DNA from: an uncultured Halanaerobiales bacterium
GTDB taxonomy: Bacteria > Bacillota > Halanaerobiia > Halanaerobiales > M55B127
Assembly (NCBI GenBank): GCA_913055675.1
Contig: CAJXKY010000003.1
Coordinates: 17,805 to 81,804 of the forward strand
Reading direction: 5' to 3'
Length of the DNA stretch: 64,000 nt
The position numbers were made by a program, and so were the translations under genes. The notes under the pieces are model-generated. The model was not told where the DNA came from. It made no database searches and was given only the letters and a program-made list of their open reading frames with translations. Positions 36,463 through 45,945 of the stretch are shown piece after piece. Positions within the stretch are counted from its first letter, which is position 1; every line of letters starts with the position of its first letter.

Positions 36463-36491
36463 GATTGTATAAAATTATGAGGTGATTTTTA

Positions 36492-37625
36492 ATGCCAGGT
36501 AAAAAAGATTATTATGATATCCTGGGTGTTAGTAAAGATGCATCCCAAAAAGAAATCAAAAAAGCATATAGAAAATTAGCAAAAAAGTACCACCCCGATA
36601 CCAATGATGGAGATGAAAAGTCGAGCGAAAAATTTAAAGAGATATCAGAAGCTTATGAAATACTAAGTGACCCAGAAAAGAGAAAAAGATATGACCAATA
36701 TGGTCATTCTGGTATAGGTGAAGATGACTTTAACTTTGATGACTTTGCTCGTGGTGGTTTTGGTGGTTTTGAAGATATCTTTGATATGTTCTTCGGTGGT
36801 GGAAGAGGCGGTAGAAGTCGCCGTCGAGGTCCCCAGCGGGGAAGAGACTTACAGTATAAATTACAAATTTCTTTTGACGAAGCAGCTTTTGGGGCTGAGA
36901 AAAAAATTACAATACCCAGAACTGAAGTATGTCCAGAATGTGATGGGACAGGAGCCGAATCGAGTTCAGATGTAAAGACTTGTCCTAAATGTAATGGTCA
37001 GGGTCAAATTAGAGTAACCCAACAAACTCCATTTGGTAGGTTTGCTCAAACAAAAACCTGTGATAGATGTGGTGGTAGTGGTGAAATAGTAGAGAACCCT
37101 TGTTCAAATTGTAATGGTACTGGAAAAGTTCAAAGAAGAAGACAATTAACCATAAACATACCAGCAGGAGTTAATAATGGTAGTAAATTAAGAATGGCTG
37201 GTGAAGGTGAAGCTGGTGATAAAGGTGCTGCCAGTGGAGATTTATACATTATCATTAAAGTTCAAGAACATGAAATATTTGATCGTAGAGGTGATGATGT
37301 ATATTGTGAGATTCCTATAAACTTTGTTCAAGCTACTTTAGGTGATGAAATTAAAGTACCTACTTTAGAGGGTAAAGTTAAATTCGATATACCTCATGGT
37401 ACACAACCTGGAACTACATTTAGATTGAAAAATAAAGGAATTACACACCTAAATCGTAGTGGTAAAGGTGACCAGTATATAAAAACAAAAGTTGTTATTC
37501 CAGAGAACTTAAACAAGGAACAAAAAGAATTACTAGAAGAGTTTTCTGAAATTAGTGGAGAAGAAATAAATCCTGAAAAAAAAGGTTTTTTTGATAAAGT
37601 TAAAAATGTATTTGGTGCTTTTTAA
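36492..37625 (+). CDS. dnaJ: Chaperone protein DnaJ
   Basis: A 377-residue type I Hsp40. The J domain has H34-P-D36, a Gly/Phe-rich linker follows ([20 protein letters not shown]), and four CxxCxGxG zinc repeats ([32 protein letters not shown]) precede the C-terminal substrate-binding domains. It stimulates the DnaK ATPase. All functional elements are intact. GAGGTGATTTTT precedes the start. Confidence 0.98.
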   Translation: MPGKKDYYDILGVSKDASQKEIKKAYRKLAKKYHPDTNDGDEKSSEKFKEISEAYEILSDPEKRKRYDQYGHSGIGEDDFNFDDFARGGFGGFEDIFDMFFGGGRGGRSRRRGPQRGRDLQYKLQISFDEAAFGAEKKITIPRTEVCPECDGTGAESSSDVKTCPKCNGQGQIRVTQQTPFGRFAQTKTCDRCGGSGEIVENPCSNCNGTGKVQRRRQLTINIPAGVNNGSKLRMAGEGEAGDKGAASGDLYIIIKVQEHEIFDRRGDDVYCEIPINFVQATLGDEIKVPTLEGKVKFDIPHGTQPGTTFRLKNKGITHLNRSGKGDQYIKTKVVIPENLNKEQKELLEEFSEISGEEINPEKKGFFDKVKNVFGAF

Positions 37626-37658
37626 AAATCTTTATAAACGGAGAGGAAACAAAAAATT

Positions 37659-38432
37659 ATGAACAGATTTTTTGTTAAACCAGAATATGTAGAAAATGAT
37701 GTGGTTGAAATTAGTGGAGATGATTTCAACCACATTTCTAATTCTTTAAGACTTAAAAAAGGTGATAAAATTATCATCTCTATAGGAGATGGTTATGACT
37801 ATATCGTTAAATTAAGTAATTTTAAAGATTATTCGGTTTTAGGTCAAATAATTAAAAAGAAAACTAATCAAACTGAACCAAGTATAAATATAGATTTAGC
37901 ACAAGCAATTCCAAAAAATAGAAATATTGAATTTGTTATCCAAAAAGGTACCGAGATAGGTGTAAATAATATTATTCCTTTAGAGACGGAAAGGACGATT
38001 GTTAAACTTTCTAAAAACAAAGAAAAACGAAGAATAGAAAGGTGGCAGACTATTGCCGAAGAGTCTGCTAAACAATCACAGCGCGGAAAGATACCTAAGA
38101 TAAGTGGTTTAGTTTCTTTTGATAATAAGGATGATATAAAAGAATTAATAAATAAATATGATCGTGTTTTAATATTATATGCAGGTGAAACTTCAAAAAA
38201 TATTGAAAATACTATAAAAAAATATAAGAATGAAAAGGTAAACAACATACTATTATTTATTGGACCTGAAGGTGGATTTACAAAACAAGAAGTAGAAATA
38301 TTAGAAAGTATACAATCTTCCACTGAGTTAGAGACAATAAGTTTAGGTCCAAGAATATTAAGGACTGAAACAGCAGGGATAGTTGCTTTATCAGCAATTT
38401 TATACGAATTTGGTGATTTAGGAGGAGAATGA
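37659..38432 (+). CDS. rsmE: 16S rRNA m3U1498 methyltransferase
   Basis: A 257-residue SPOUT methyltransferase. It shows the N-terminal PUA-like part (RFFVKPEYVENDVVEISGDD), QKGTEIGVNNIIP, ERWQTIAEESAKQSQR and the knot motifs FIGPEGGFT and LGPRILRTETA. It methylates uridine 1498 of 16S rRNA. prmA, often between dnaJ and rsmE, is absent. The gene overlaps mtaB by 4 bases. Confidence 0.95.
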   Translation: MNRFFVKPEYVENDVVEISGDDFNHISNSLRLKKGDKIIISIGDGYDYIVKLSNFKDYSVLGQIIKKKTNQTEPSINIDLAQAIPKNRNIEFVIQKGTEIGVNNIIPLETERTIVKLSKNKEKRRIERWQTIAEESAKQSQRGKIPKISGLVSFDNKDDIKELINKYDRVLILYAGETSKNIENTIKKYKNEKVNNILLFIGPEGGFTKQEVEILESIQSSTELETISLGPRILRTETAGIVALSAILYEFGDLGGE

Positions 38433-39751
38433 TGAAAAGTGTTGCTTTTTATACACTCGGTTGTAAAGTTAACCACTATGAAACTGAAGCTATGATGGAT
38501 AAATTCAAATCTAAGGGTTATTCAATAAAAGATTTTGATGAGATAGCAGATTTATATGTGATTAACAGTTGTACTGTTACCACCCAAGCAGCTAGTAAAT
38601 CGAGAAAATATGCTAGAAGAGCTAAAAGAAAAAATGAAGAGGCAAAAGTAATAATGATAGGTTGTTATCCCCAGGTAAATGAAGATGAGGTTTCACAAAT
38701 TGAAGAAATAGACTATATTATGGGAACTTCTGGAAAAAGTAATATTGTAGAACTAATTGAGGATAAGATTTCAAGTGACAATAATGATAAATTATTAAAA
38801 GATAATTTAAATTATGGTAAATTTTCAGAATTTGAAGAAATGAGTATAAAAGACTTAAGTGAAACAACCAGGGCTTACATTAAGATCCAAGAAGGATGCA
38901 ATCAATTTTGTAGTTATTGTATAATACCTTATGCAAGAGGGAAGATGAGAAGTAGAGATAAAAATAATATTATAGATGAAGTCACTCAACTTATCAATAA
39001 AAAAGGAGTTAGAGAAATAGTTTTAACGGGAATTCATCTAGGAGCATATGGGATTGAAAAAGAAGATAAATATGCTTTAGTTAAATTAATAGAAGCTCTT
39101 TCAAAAATAGAAGGTCTAAAACGAATAAGATTAAGTTCTATTGAAGTTACAGAAGTTAATGATAGATTACTTAATCTAATCAAGCAAAATGAGAAAGTTT
39201 GTCTTCATTTACATCTTCCTTTACAAAGTGGTTCTAATAAAATATTAGAAAGAATGAACAGACCTTATACTAAAGAAGAGTTTAGGGAAAGAGTAAATAA
39301 GTTTAGAGAAAAAATTACTGATTTAGCGATTACTACTGATGTAATTGTTGGTTTTCCAGGAGAGACAATTAAAGAATTTAGAGAAACATACGATTTTATT
39401 AAAGAAATCGGATTTAGTAGACTACATGTTTTTCCTTTTTCAAGAAGAAAAAATACACCGGCTTATGACATGAAGCCAAGAGTAAGAGGAGATATCAAAA
39501 GCAAAAATGCTAGTAGATTAAGAAAATTAAATAAAAAATTAATGAGTCAATTTAATAATAAATTTATCGGAAAAATTAAAAAGATTATCATTGAAGATAA
39601 TAAAGACCATGAAACGGGTTTATATACAGGTTATACTGATAATTATATTAAAGTATTAGTTGATGCTAAGGAAGATGATATTGAGAAATTAAAAGATGTT
39701 AAATTAATAGATTGTCATAATTATGAATCATTAAAAGGAAAGATTTTGTAA
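38429..39751 (+). CDS. mtaB: tRNA t6A37 methylthiotransferase
   Basis: A 440-residue radical SAM methylthiotransferase with three domains. The N-terminal UPF0004 domain has cluster cysteines (LGCKVN, NSCTVT, GCYPQ). The radical SAM CX3CX2C appears in QEGCNQFCSYCIIPYARG, and a C-terminal TRAM domain follows. It adds methylthio to t6A37 of tRNA. Two ATG codons (38429, 38432) follow GGAGG; the second has better spacing. It overlaps the end of rsmE. Confidence 0.95.
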   Translation: MMKSVAFYTLGCKVNHYETEAMMDKFKSKGYSIKDFDEIADLYVINSCTVTTQAASKSRKYARRAKRKNEEAKVIMIGCYPQVNEDEVSQIEEIDYIMGTSGKSNIVELIEDKISSDNNDKLLKDNLNYGKFSEFEEMSIKDLSETTRAYIKIQEGCNQFCSYCIIPYARGKMRSRDKNNIIDEVTQLINKKGVREIVLTGIHLGAYGIEKEDKYALVKLIEALSKIEGLKRIRLSSIEVTEVNDRLLNLIKQNEKVCLHLHLPLQSGSNKILERMNRPYTKEEFRERVNKFREKITDLAITTDVIVGFPGETIKEFRETYDFIKEIGFSRLHVFPFSRRKNTPAYDMKPRVRGDIKSKNASRLRKLNKKLMSQFNNKFIGKIKKIIIEDNKDHETGLYTGYTDNYIKVLVDAKEDDIEKLKDVKLIDCHNYESLKGKIL

Positions 39752-39802
39752 AAAGAGGTTTTTTATGGATAATATAGAATAATATATTATAAGGAAGGGG
39801 GT

Positions 39803-40153
39803 ATGGTAATGACCGATTGTTTATTTTGTAAAATCGCAAATAAAGAAATGGATACTGACCTTGTATATGAAGATGAAAAGGTTGTAGTATTTGAGGATAT
39901 AAATCCACAAGCACCAGTTCATTTACTAATTGTACCTAAAAAGCATCAAGAAAATATTATGGAATTAGAGGAAGATGAATTTGAAATCATTTCTCATATC
40001 CATGAGGTAGCAGTAAAAATGGCTAAGGAGTATGAAATTTCGGAAGAAGGTTTTAGATTAGTTAATAATAATAGAGAAAAAGCTGGTCAAAGTATATTTC
40101 ATATCCATTATCATCTCTTAGGTGGTAGGAAGTTACAATGGCCTCCTGGATAA
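39803..40153 (+). CDS. HIT-family (HinT-like) nucleotide hydrolase
   Basis: A 116-residue histidine-triad protein: DCLFCKIANKEM opening, INPQAPVHLLIVPKKH, and the HIT motif FHIHYHLLGGR with three histidines. HinT enzymes hydrolyse purine nucleoside phosphoramidates. ATG at 39803 (or 39809) follows AAGGAAGGGGG. It lies between mtaB and the NfeD gene. Confidence 0.93.
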   Translation: MVMTDCLFCKIANKEMDTDLVYEDEKVVVFEDINPQAPVHLLIVPKKHQENIMELEEDEFEIISHIHEVAVKMAKEYEISEEGFRLVNNNREKAGQSIFHIHYHLLGGRKLQWPPG

Positions 40154-40179
40154 TACAGTATTTTAAAGAGGTGTAAATT

Positions 40180-41472
40180 ATGTTTAAAAATAAAATATTT
40201 TTAGTATTTATAATAATGATACTATTTACTTTTAGCTTAAATGCACAAGACATTGTCTATCAAATACCTATTCAAGGGAATATTGATCAGGCAATGTTTT
40301 CTTTTTTTGATAGAAGTTTTGATGAGGCTATTGAGAATGGGGCAGATAAAATAGTTATAAACATCGATACGTATGGAGGTTATATAGATCCTGCTATTAA
40401 AATTAAGGATATTATTATAAACTCAGATATAGAAACATTCACTTATGTTTCAAATAGAGCCTGGTCTGCCGGAGCTTTAATAGCTTTAGCTGGTGAAGAG
40501 TTGGTGATGAAAGAAGGTAGTAGCATAGGGGCTGCTGAAACTCGTCCGAATGAAGAAAAATATATTTCAGCCCTTCGTAATGAATTTAAAGCTACTGCTG
40601 AAGTAAGATCTCGTAATGCAGATATTGCAGAAGCAATGGTAGATGTAGATATTGCAATTGAAGGTTTGATTGAAGAAGGAAAATTATTGACTCTAACTGC
40701 TGAAGAAGCTAAAAATAATAATATTTCTAATGTGTTAGTTAATACTGATGAAGAATTTTATAGCTATCTTGGTATTTCGAAAGAAGCAGTTAACATTATA
40801 GAACCTCAAACTATTGATCGCTTTGTAAAAGTAGTTACAAATCCTTATATAAGTACCTTTTTATTAATAATTGGTTTTAGTGCATTAATTTTTGAATTAT
40901 TAGTACCTGGTTTTGGGGTTGGTGGTACTGTAGGTCTGATGTCGTTAGGTTTATTTTTTAGTGGTTATGTTATAAACGGTGTGGCTAGTTGGGGAATTAT
41001 AGTATTATTTTTAGTAGGATTATTATTGATTATTCTAGAAGCTTTCGTAGTGCCTGGATTCGGTATTACAGGTATTGGTGGAATGATATCTATTTTTGTA
41101 AGCTTATATTTTATATTTCCTACTCCGCAAATTGCAATCAATATCATGGCTACGACCCTGATAGCTACTGTTATTTTGACATTCATTATAGGAAAGTATT
41201 TTGGCAGTTCGAAAGCTTGGTCACGTATATCTCTTGGTACGAGTCAAACCAGTGATATTGGTTATGTTGCTTCAAATGACAAGAAAGATATTATCGATAA
41301 GACTGGAATGACTAAAACACCACTTAGACCAGCTGGGATCGCAGAGATAGATAATAATAGAGTTGATGTGGTTAGTGAAGGTGGTTTTATTGACAAGGGA
41401 GAAAAGATAATTGTAATTGATGTAAAGGGCAGTAAGGTTTTAGTTAAAAGCTATAAAGAGGGGGAAAATTAA
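40180..41472 (+). CDS. Long-form NfeD membrane serine protease (ClpP-class)
   Basis: A 430-residue protein with an N-terminal signal/anchor sequence. A ClpP-like protease domain follows, with the catalytic Ser in NRAWSAGALIALAG. Four to five transmembrane helices (about 225-350) and a C-terminal OB-fold NfeDC domain (TPLRPAGIAEIDNNRVDVVSEG) complete it. Long NfeD proteins act with flotillin/stomatin proteins in membrane quality control. It ends directly before floA, confirming the pairing. GAGGTG precedes the ATG. Confidence 0.9.
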   Translation: MFKNKIFLVFIIMILFTFSLNAQDIVYQIPIQGNIDQAMFSFFDRSFDEAIENGADKIVINIDTYGGYIDPAIKIKDIIINSDIETFTYVSNRAWSAGALIALAGEELVMKEGSSIGAAETRPNEEKYISALRNEFKATAEVRSRNADIAEAMVDVDIAIEGLIEEGKLLTLTAEEAKNNNISNVLVNTDEEFYSYLGISKEAVNIIEPQTIDRFVKVVTNPYISTFLLIIGFSALIFELLVPGFGVGGTVGLMSLGLFFSGYVINGVASWGIIVLFLVGLLLIILEAFVVPGFGITGIGGMISIFVSLYFIFPTPQIAINIMATTLIATVILTFIIGKYFGSSKAWSRISLGTSQTSDIGYVASNDKKDIIDKTGMTKTPLRPAGIAEIDNNRVDVVSEGGFIDKGEKIIVIDVKGSKVLVKSYKEGEN

Positions 41473-42471
41473 ATGACATTAGTATCATTAGCAACTATCT
41501 TTGCTGTAATAGTATTCATATTTTTATTCCTATATTTCATTCCTTTAGGATTATGGATTTCTGCTATTGCAGCCGGAGTTAAAATTGGATTTTTTAATTT
41601 AATAGGAATGAGACTAAGAAGAGTAGTTCCATCTTCTATAGTAGGTCCTTTAATTAAATCGCATAAAGCAGGATTAGACTTGACGAGTGATAAGTTAGAG
41701 GCTCATTATTTGGCGGGAGGGAATGTAAATAAGGTTGTAGATGCTTTAATTGCTGCGGAAAGGGCTGAAATACCTTTAAAATTCGAACGGGCTGCAGCTA
41801 TCGATTTAGCCGGTAGAGATGTATTGGAAGCTGTAAAGATGAGTGTTAATCCTAAAGTTATTAAAACTCCATTAGTGACTGCTGTTGCAATGGACGGGAT
41901 TCAGGTAATGGCTACTGCCCGAGTAACTGTAAGAGCTAATATTGATAGGCTAGTAGGTGGAGCTGGAGAAGAAACTGTATTGGCAAGAGTTGGAGAAGGA
42001 ATTGTTACTACAGTTGGTTCAGCTGAAACCCATAAAAATGTATTAGAAAATCCGGATTCTATATCTAAAACTGTTCTTAATAAAGGTTTGGATTCAGGTA
42101 CTGCTTTTGAAATTTTATCTATTGATATAGCTGATGTTGATGTGGGTAAAAATATTGGTGCACAACTTCAAACTGACCAAGCAGAAGCAGATAAAGAAAT
42201 TGCACAAGCTAAAGCTGAAGAAAGAAGAGCAATGGCTGTTGCTAGAGAACAAGAAATGAGAGCAGAAGTTCAAGAAAAACAAGCAAAAGTTGTGGAAGCC
42301 GAAGCAGAAGTTCCACTTGCTATCGCAGAAGCATTTAAAAATGGGAATCTAGGTGTCATGGATTACATGAATTATAAAAATATAAAAGCTGATACTGGTA
42401 TGCGGGAAGGTATTTCTGATTTTACAGGTGAAGAAAAAGAGGAAAATTATGATGAAGAAAAGGAAGAGTAA
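41473..42471 (+). CDS. floA: Flotillin-like protein FloA
   Basis: A 332-residue scaffold protein of functional membrane microdomains. An N-terminal hydrophobic hairpin (residues 5-45) is followed by a band-7/SPFH-like domain ([41 protein letters not shown]), a coiled-coil repeat rich in Ala-Glu (about 235-285) and an acidic tail. The ribosome site AAAGAGGGGG lies within the nfeD end. It is co-transcribed with NfeD, as is usual. Confidence 0.95.
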   Translation: MTLVSLATIFAVIVFIFLFLYFIPLGLWISAIAAGVKIGFFNLIGMRLRRVVPSSIVGPLIKSHKAGLDLTSDKLEAHYLAGGNVNKVVDALIAAERAEIPLKFERAAAIDLAGRDVLEAVKMSVNPKVIKTPLVTAVAMDGIQVMATARVTVRANIDRLVGGAGEETVLARVGEGIVTTVGSAETHKNVLENPDSISKTVLNKGLDSGTAFEILSIDIADVDVGKNIGAQLQTDQAEADKEIAQAKAEERRAMAVAREQEMRAEVQEKQAKVVEAEAEVPLAIAEAFKNGNLGVMDYMNYKNIKADTGMREGISDFTGEEKEENYDEEKEE

Positions 42472-42494
42472 GATAAATAGAGGTGTGATTGGTT

Positions 42495-42908
42495 ATGGAT
42501 AACATTTTTAGTTATTGGCCTCTTTTATTTTTAGTTTTGGCTGTTATTACAAGAATAATCAACTTTTTTAATAAAAAAAACAATGTAATTAAAAGGAGCA
42601 AAGCGGATACAAGTATGAATGATAAAACCAATATGGACGATTTAAAAGAACAAACAGAACAAGAAGAAAAGGTTGAATTTGAATATGATAAAGAAAAATT
42701 TAAAGAAAGATATCAAAAAGATGTAGACAATGATACGGAGAGCCAAGAAGATAAAAATAAAAGATCTAAAAAATTAAAAGTGAAAAAGATTAAAAAGAAA
42801 TCTAAAAACAAGTTATTCGTTAAAAAAGAGGACATAATTAAAGGAATTATAATGAAGGAAGTCCTTGATGAACCTCGTTATAAGAAAAAATTATCAAAAA
42901 ATGAATAA
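42495..42908 (+). CDS. Small membrane protein of unknown function
   Basis: A 137-residue protein with one N-terminal membrane helix (SYWPLLFLVLAVITRIINFF). A long highly charged linker and a Lys-rich stretch follow, and the end is IIKGIIMKEVLDEPRYKKKL. I know no function. Similar small Firmicutes proteins end in an EILxPPRAKR-like peptide, which this resembles loosely. ATG at 42495 has AGAGGTG nine bases upstream. It is the last gene after nfeD-floA and before a terminator, so it may belong to that membrane-domain system. Confidence 0.6.
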   Translation: MDNIFSYWPLLFLVLAVITRIINFFNKKNNVIKRSKADTSMNDKTNMDDLKEQTEQEEKVEFEYDKEKFKERYQKDVDNDTESQEDKNKRSKKLKVKKIKKKSKNKLFVKKEDIIKGIIMKEVLDEPRYKKKLSKNE

Positions 42909-42925
42909 TTAAAGTATATTATTGA

Positions 42926-42964
42926 AAGGATAAATCCTATTAAAGGGTTTATCCTTATTTTTTT
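42926..42964 (+). terminator. Terminator after the nfeD-floA operon
   Basis: AAGGATAAA.CC pairs with GG.TTTATCCTT, followed by a T-run. Between here and 43038 I see nothing else. Confidence 0.85.
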
Positions 42965-43037
42965 ATGTACTATCTTAATTATTAATTATTATTGGGGTTA
43001 AAAAATGTTCTAATAAGCACTTAAAAAGATAATAGTG

Positions 43038-43066
43038 TTGCATTAATTAGATAATTATGTTATATT
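43038..43066 (+). promoter_or_regulatory. Promoter of ccpN-like/glpX
   Basis: TTGCAT (43038-43043), 17-base spacer and TATATT (43061-43066). Confidence 0.6.
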
Positions 43067-43116
43067 ATTTGTGTATATTAATATATTATAATATCAAATA
43101 ACTCAGGAGGCAATAT

Positions 43117-43725
43117 ATGGAATTATCTAAAAGACAAAAGGAAATTATTGAAATTGTAAAAAAGCAAGGTCCGGTTTCTTCTAAAAAAATTTCCGATGAT
43201 TTAGGTTTATCTAGGGCAACTATACGTTCGGATTTATCTATTTTGTCTATGCTAAATATTTTAGACGCAAAGCCAAATGTAGGTTATTATTTAATCGAGG
43301 AAGATTATGAATTAAAAGAAATAGAAACATTATATAATAAAAGTGTAGAAGATGTAATGAATGATCCTATACAAGTTGATGAAGAAACTAGTATTTATGA
43401 CACTATTGTCAAAATGTTTTTAGAGGATGTTGGATCTATAGTTGTTGTCAATAATGAAGAAAGAATAAGTGGAGTTATTTCCAGAAAAGATTTACTTAAA
43501 ATGAGTATAGGGCAAAGTAATCTTAAAAATACTCCGGTTAGTTTAGCAATGACAAGAAAACCAAAGATAATATCAGTATCACCAGAGTCTACTTTTATCG
43601 ATGCGGCTCGCAAGATAAGACGACATAAGATTGACTTTTTACCAGTTATCAATAATAAAGATGAGGTTGTGGGAAGAGTGAGTAAAACTACTATCATTAA
43701 AACTTTAGTAGATTATACAGATTAA
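43117..43725 (+). CDS. CcpN/YqzB-type repressor with CBS domains
   Basis: A 202-residue regulator with an N-terminal DeoR-like helix-turn-helix (GPVSSKKISDDLGLSRATIRSDLSIL in positions 18-43) and two CBS domains (about 80-135 and 145-200). This is the CcpN layout; Bacillus CcpN represses gluconeogenic genes during growth on sugar and senses ATP/ADP. The next gene, 24 bases downstream, encodes fructose-1,6-bisphosphatase, so a gluconeogenic target is at hand. CAGGAGG precedes the ATG. Confidence 0.85.
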   Translation: MELSKRQKEIIEIVKKQGPVSSKKISDDLGLSRATIRSDLSILSMLNILDAKPNVGYYLIEEDYELKEIETLYNKSVEDVMNDPIQVDEETSIYDTIVKMFLEDVGSIVVVNNEERISGVISRKDLLKMSIGQSNLKNTPVSLAMTRKPKIISVSPESTFIDAARKIRRHKIDFLPVINNKDEVVGRVSKTTIIKTLVDYTD

Positions 43726-43749
43726 TTATATAAGGAGTTGAACTAATAA

Positions 43750-44757
43750 ATGAAAAGACAATTAGGATTTGATTTTGTTAGAGTTACTGAGACCGCTGCT
43801 TTAGCAGCTGCTCCCTGGATGGGAAAGGGTTGTAAAAAATGTGTAGATGGTTCAGCAGTAGATACTATGAGAAGAGTATTTGACACTATTAAAATCAATG
43901 GAACTGTAGTAATTGGAGAAGGAGAAAAGGATGAAGCACCTCATCTATATATTGGGGAAGAAATTGGTGATGGTAGCGCTGAGCCACAAGTAGATATCGC
44001 AGTTGACCCTGTTGAAGGGACAACTCTAGTATCAAAAGGTTTACCTAATGCTTTGGCTGTTGTTGTGGTAGCCGAAAGACATAGTTTATTAAAAGCACCT
44101 GATACATATATGGAAAAAATAGCTGTTGGTCCTCGTGCAAAAGGGAAAATAAATTTAGATGCTTCAGTTGAAGATAATTTAAGGGCTACAGCAGCAGCTT
44201 TAAATAAAAGTGTAAAGGATCTAACCATTGTTGTACTAGATAGGCCTCGTCATAAAAAGTTAATTAATGATATAAGATCAATTGGTGCTAGAATTAAATT
44301 GATTAGTGATGGAGATGTAGCAGGTGGTATTGCTACCGGTTTATCTGATTCAGGAGTTGATATGATGATGGGAACTGGTGGTGCGACAGAAGGAGTTCTT
44401 ACAGCCGCTGCTCTTAGATGTATGGGAGGGGAAATCCAGGCTAGATTAAAGCCTCGCCATGAACAAGATAGAGAAAAAGCAAGAGAATTAGGTATTAAAA
44501 ATGTTGATAAACTGTACTTTACTGAAGACTTAGCTCAAGGTGAAGATATAGTGTTTGCGGCAACGGCTATTACTGATGGTGATTTACTTAAAGGAATTCG
44601 GTATAGTTGCAATAAAGCTACTTCTCATACAATGTTACTTAGAAGTGAAACAGGTACTATAAGATTTATAAAAACCCATCATACAATTACTAATAAACCA
44701 GAATATTTTCCGAAAGATATATTTAATCCTGATTTGAGTAGTATCATAAATAATTAA
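43750..44757 (+). CDS. glpX: Fructose-1,6-bisphosphatase class II
   Basis: A 335-residue GlpX-type phosphatase. Metal- and substrate-binding motifs are GEGEKDEAP, DPVEGTTLVSKG, ISDGDVAGGIATG and GTGGATEGVLTAAALRCMGG. It converts fructose 1,6-bisphosphate to fructose 6-phosphate in gluconeogenesis. AAGGAG precedes the ATG. It forms a two-gene unit with the CcpN-like repressor. Confidence 0.95.
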   Translation: MKRQLGFDFVRVTETAALAAAPWMGKGCKKCVDGSAVDTMRRVFDTIKINGTVVIGEGEKDEAPHLYIGEEIGDGSAEPQVDIAVDPVEGTTLVSKGLPNALAVVVVAERHSLLKAPDTYMEKIAVGPRAKGKINLDASVEDNLRATAAALNKSVKDLTIVVLDRPRHKKLINDIRSIGARIKLISDGDVAGGIATGLSDSGVDMMMGTGGATEGVLTAAALRCMGGEIQARLKPRHEQDREKARELGIKNVDKLYFTEDLAQGEDIVFAATAITDGDLLKGIRYSCNKATSHTMLLRSETGTIRFIKTHHTITNKPEYFPKDIFNPDLSSIINN

Positions 44758-44787
44758 TAAGAACAAATAGCTAAATAATAAATACAA

Positions 44788-44828
44788 CACCAGGATGTGA
44801 CCTTTAAAAGGTTATGTTCTGGTTTTTT
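44788..44828 (+). terminator. Terminator after glpX
   Basis: An imperfect hairpin (ACCAGGA..GACCTTT/AAAGGTT..TCTGGT) followed by TTTTT. Confidence 0.82.
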
Positions 44829-44842
44829 ATATGTCTTCAAAC

Positions 44843-44870
44843 TTGTAACATTAATAAAATGTGTTATAAT
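44843..44870 (+). promoter_or_regulatory. Promoter of the phoH operon
   Basis: TTGTAA (44843-44848), 16-base spacer and TATAAT (44865-44870). Confidence 0.65.
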
Positions 44871-44980
44871 ATTCATAGTATGTTTTTTATGTATGAATCG
44901 ATTTTTTATAATATGGAGGAATATTTTATCTACTCTTGAATAATATAAAAGTAGGAATAAAAATAATGAGGAGGGATCCG

Positions 44981-45943
44981 GTGGTACCGGTTGAAGATAT
45001 TATAGATATAAATGATTATCAAATTTCAAGAAATGTTTTTGGAAATAAGGACAAGAATATTAAGATTATTGAAGATAGGTTAGATGTTAAGATAATTGCT
45101 AGAGGTAGTAGTGTAAAATTGAAAGGTAATAAAAATAATGTAGATTTGGCCACACGAGTAATCAATGAAATGGTAACACTTGCTAAAAGTGGGAAAAACA
45201 TTGATGAAAGGCAGGTTAAATATGCTATTGACTTATTAAGAAAAGATAAGAGTATGGATTTGGGGAACCTTTACGATGAGGTTCTTCAAGTTAATTTTAA
45301 AGGTAAAGAAATAAAAGTGAAAACATTAGGTCAAAAATATTATGTAGAGGCAATAAAGAGGTCTGATATCGTATTTTCTATAGGACCAGCAGGAACTGGT
45401 AAGACTTATCTTGCAATGGTTATGGCAGTTAAAAGCTTGTTAAAAAAAGAGGCTAATAGAATTGTTCTAACTAGGCCAGCTATTGAAGCGGGGGAAGAGT
45501 TAGGCTTTTTACCTGGCGATATGCGTGACAAAGTTGATCCTTATCTAAGACCATTATATGATGCACTATATGATATATTAGGGCCTGAAAAGGTTAGTGA
45601 ATATTTAGAAAAAGGTATTATTGAAATAGCTCCTCTAGCATACATGAGAGGTAGAACCCTTGATGATAGTTTTGTTATTTTAGATGAAGCACAAAATACA
45701 ACACCAGAACAGATGAAAATGTTTTTAACAAGGATTGGGTTTAATTCTAATGCTGTAATAACTGGTGATATTACTCAGATTGATCTACCAAGAAACTCCA
45801 ACTCTGGGTTAAATCAGGTAAGAAAAATATTAAAGGATATAAAAGGAATTGAATTTGTATATCTTACAAACCACGATGTTGTAAGACATGACCTGGTAAA
45901 AGATATCATCAAAGCATATGAAAGGTATGAAAGTGGGAGTTAA
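44981..45943 (+). CDS. phoH: PhoH-family ATPase
   Basis: About 320 residues with an N-terminal KH-like segment (NIKIIEDRLDVKIIARGSSV) and a RecA-type ATPase domain. Walker A is GPAGTGKTYLA, Walker B SFVILDEAQNTTPEQ, and TGDITQIDLP follows. PhoH proteins are linked to RNA processing and 16S rRNA maturation with YbeY, encoded two genes on. Start choice: GTG 44981 has AGGAGGGA upstream; ATG 44966 and TTG 44936 are in frame alternatives, and a further GGAGG at 44915 is unexplained. Confidence 0.9.
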   Translation: MVPVEDIIDINDYQISRNVFGNKDKNIKIIEDRLDVKIIARGSSVKLKGNKNNVDLATRVINEMVTLAKSGKNIDERQVKYAIDLLRKDKSMDLGNLYDEVLQVNFKGKEIKVKTLGQKYYVEAIKRSDIVFSIGPAGTGKTYLAMVMAVKSLLKKEANRIVLTRPAIEAGEELGFLPGDMRDKVDPYLRPLYDALYDILGPEKVSEYLEKGIIEIAPLAYMRGRTLDDSFVILDEAQNTTPEQMKMFLTRIGFNSNAVITGDITQIDLPRNSNSGLNQVRKILKDIKGIEFVYLTNHDVVRHDLVKDIIKAYERYESGS

Positions 45944-45945
45944 CT

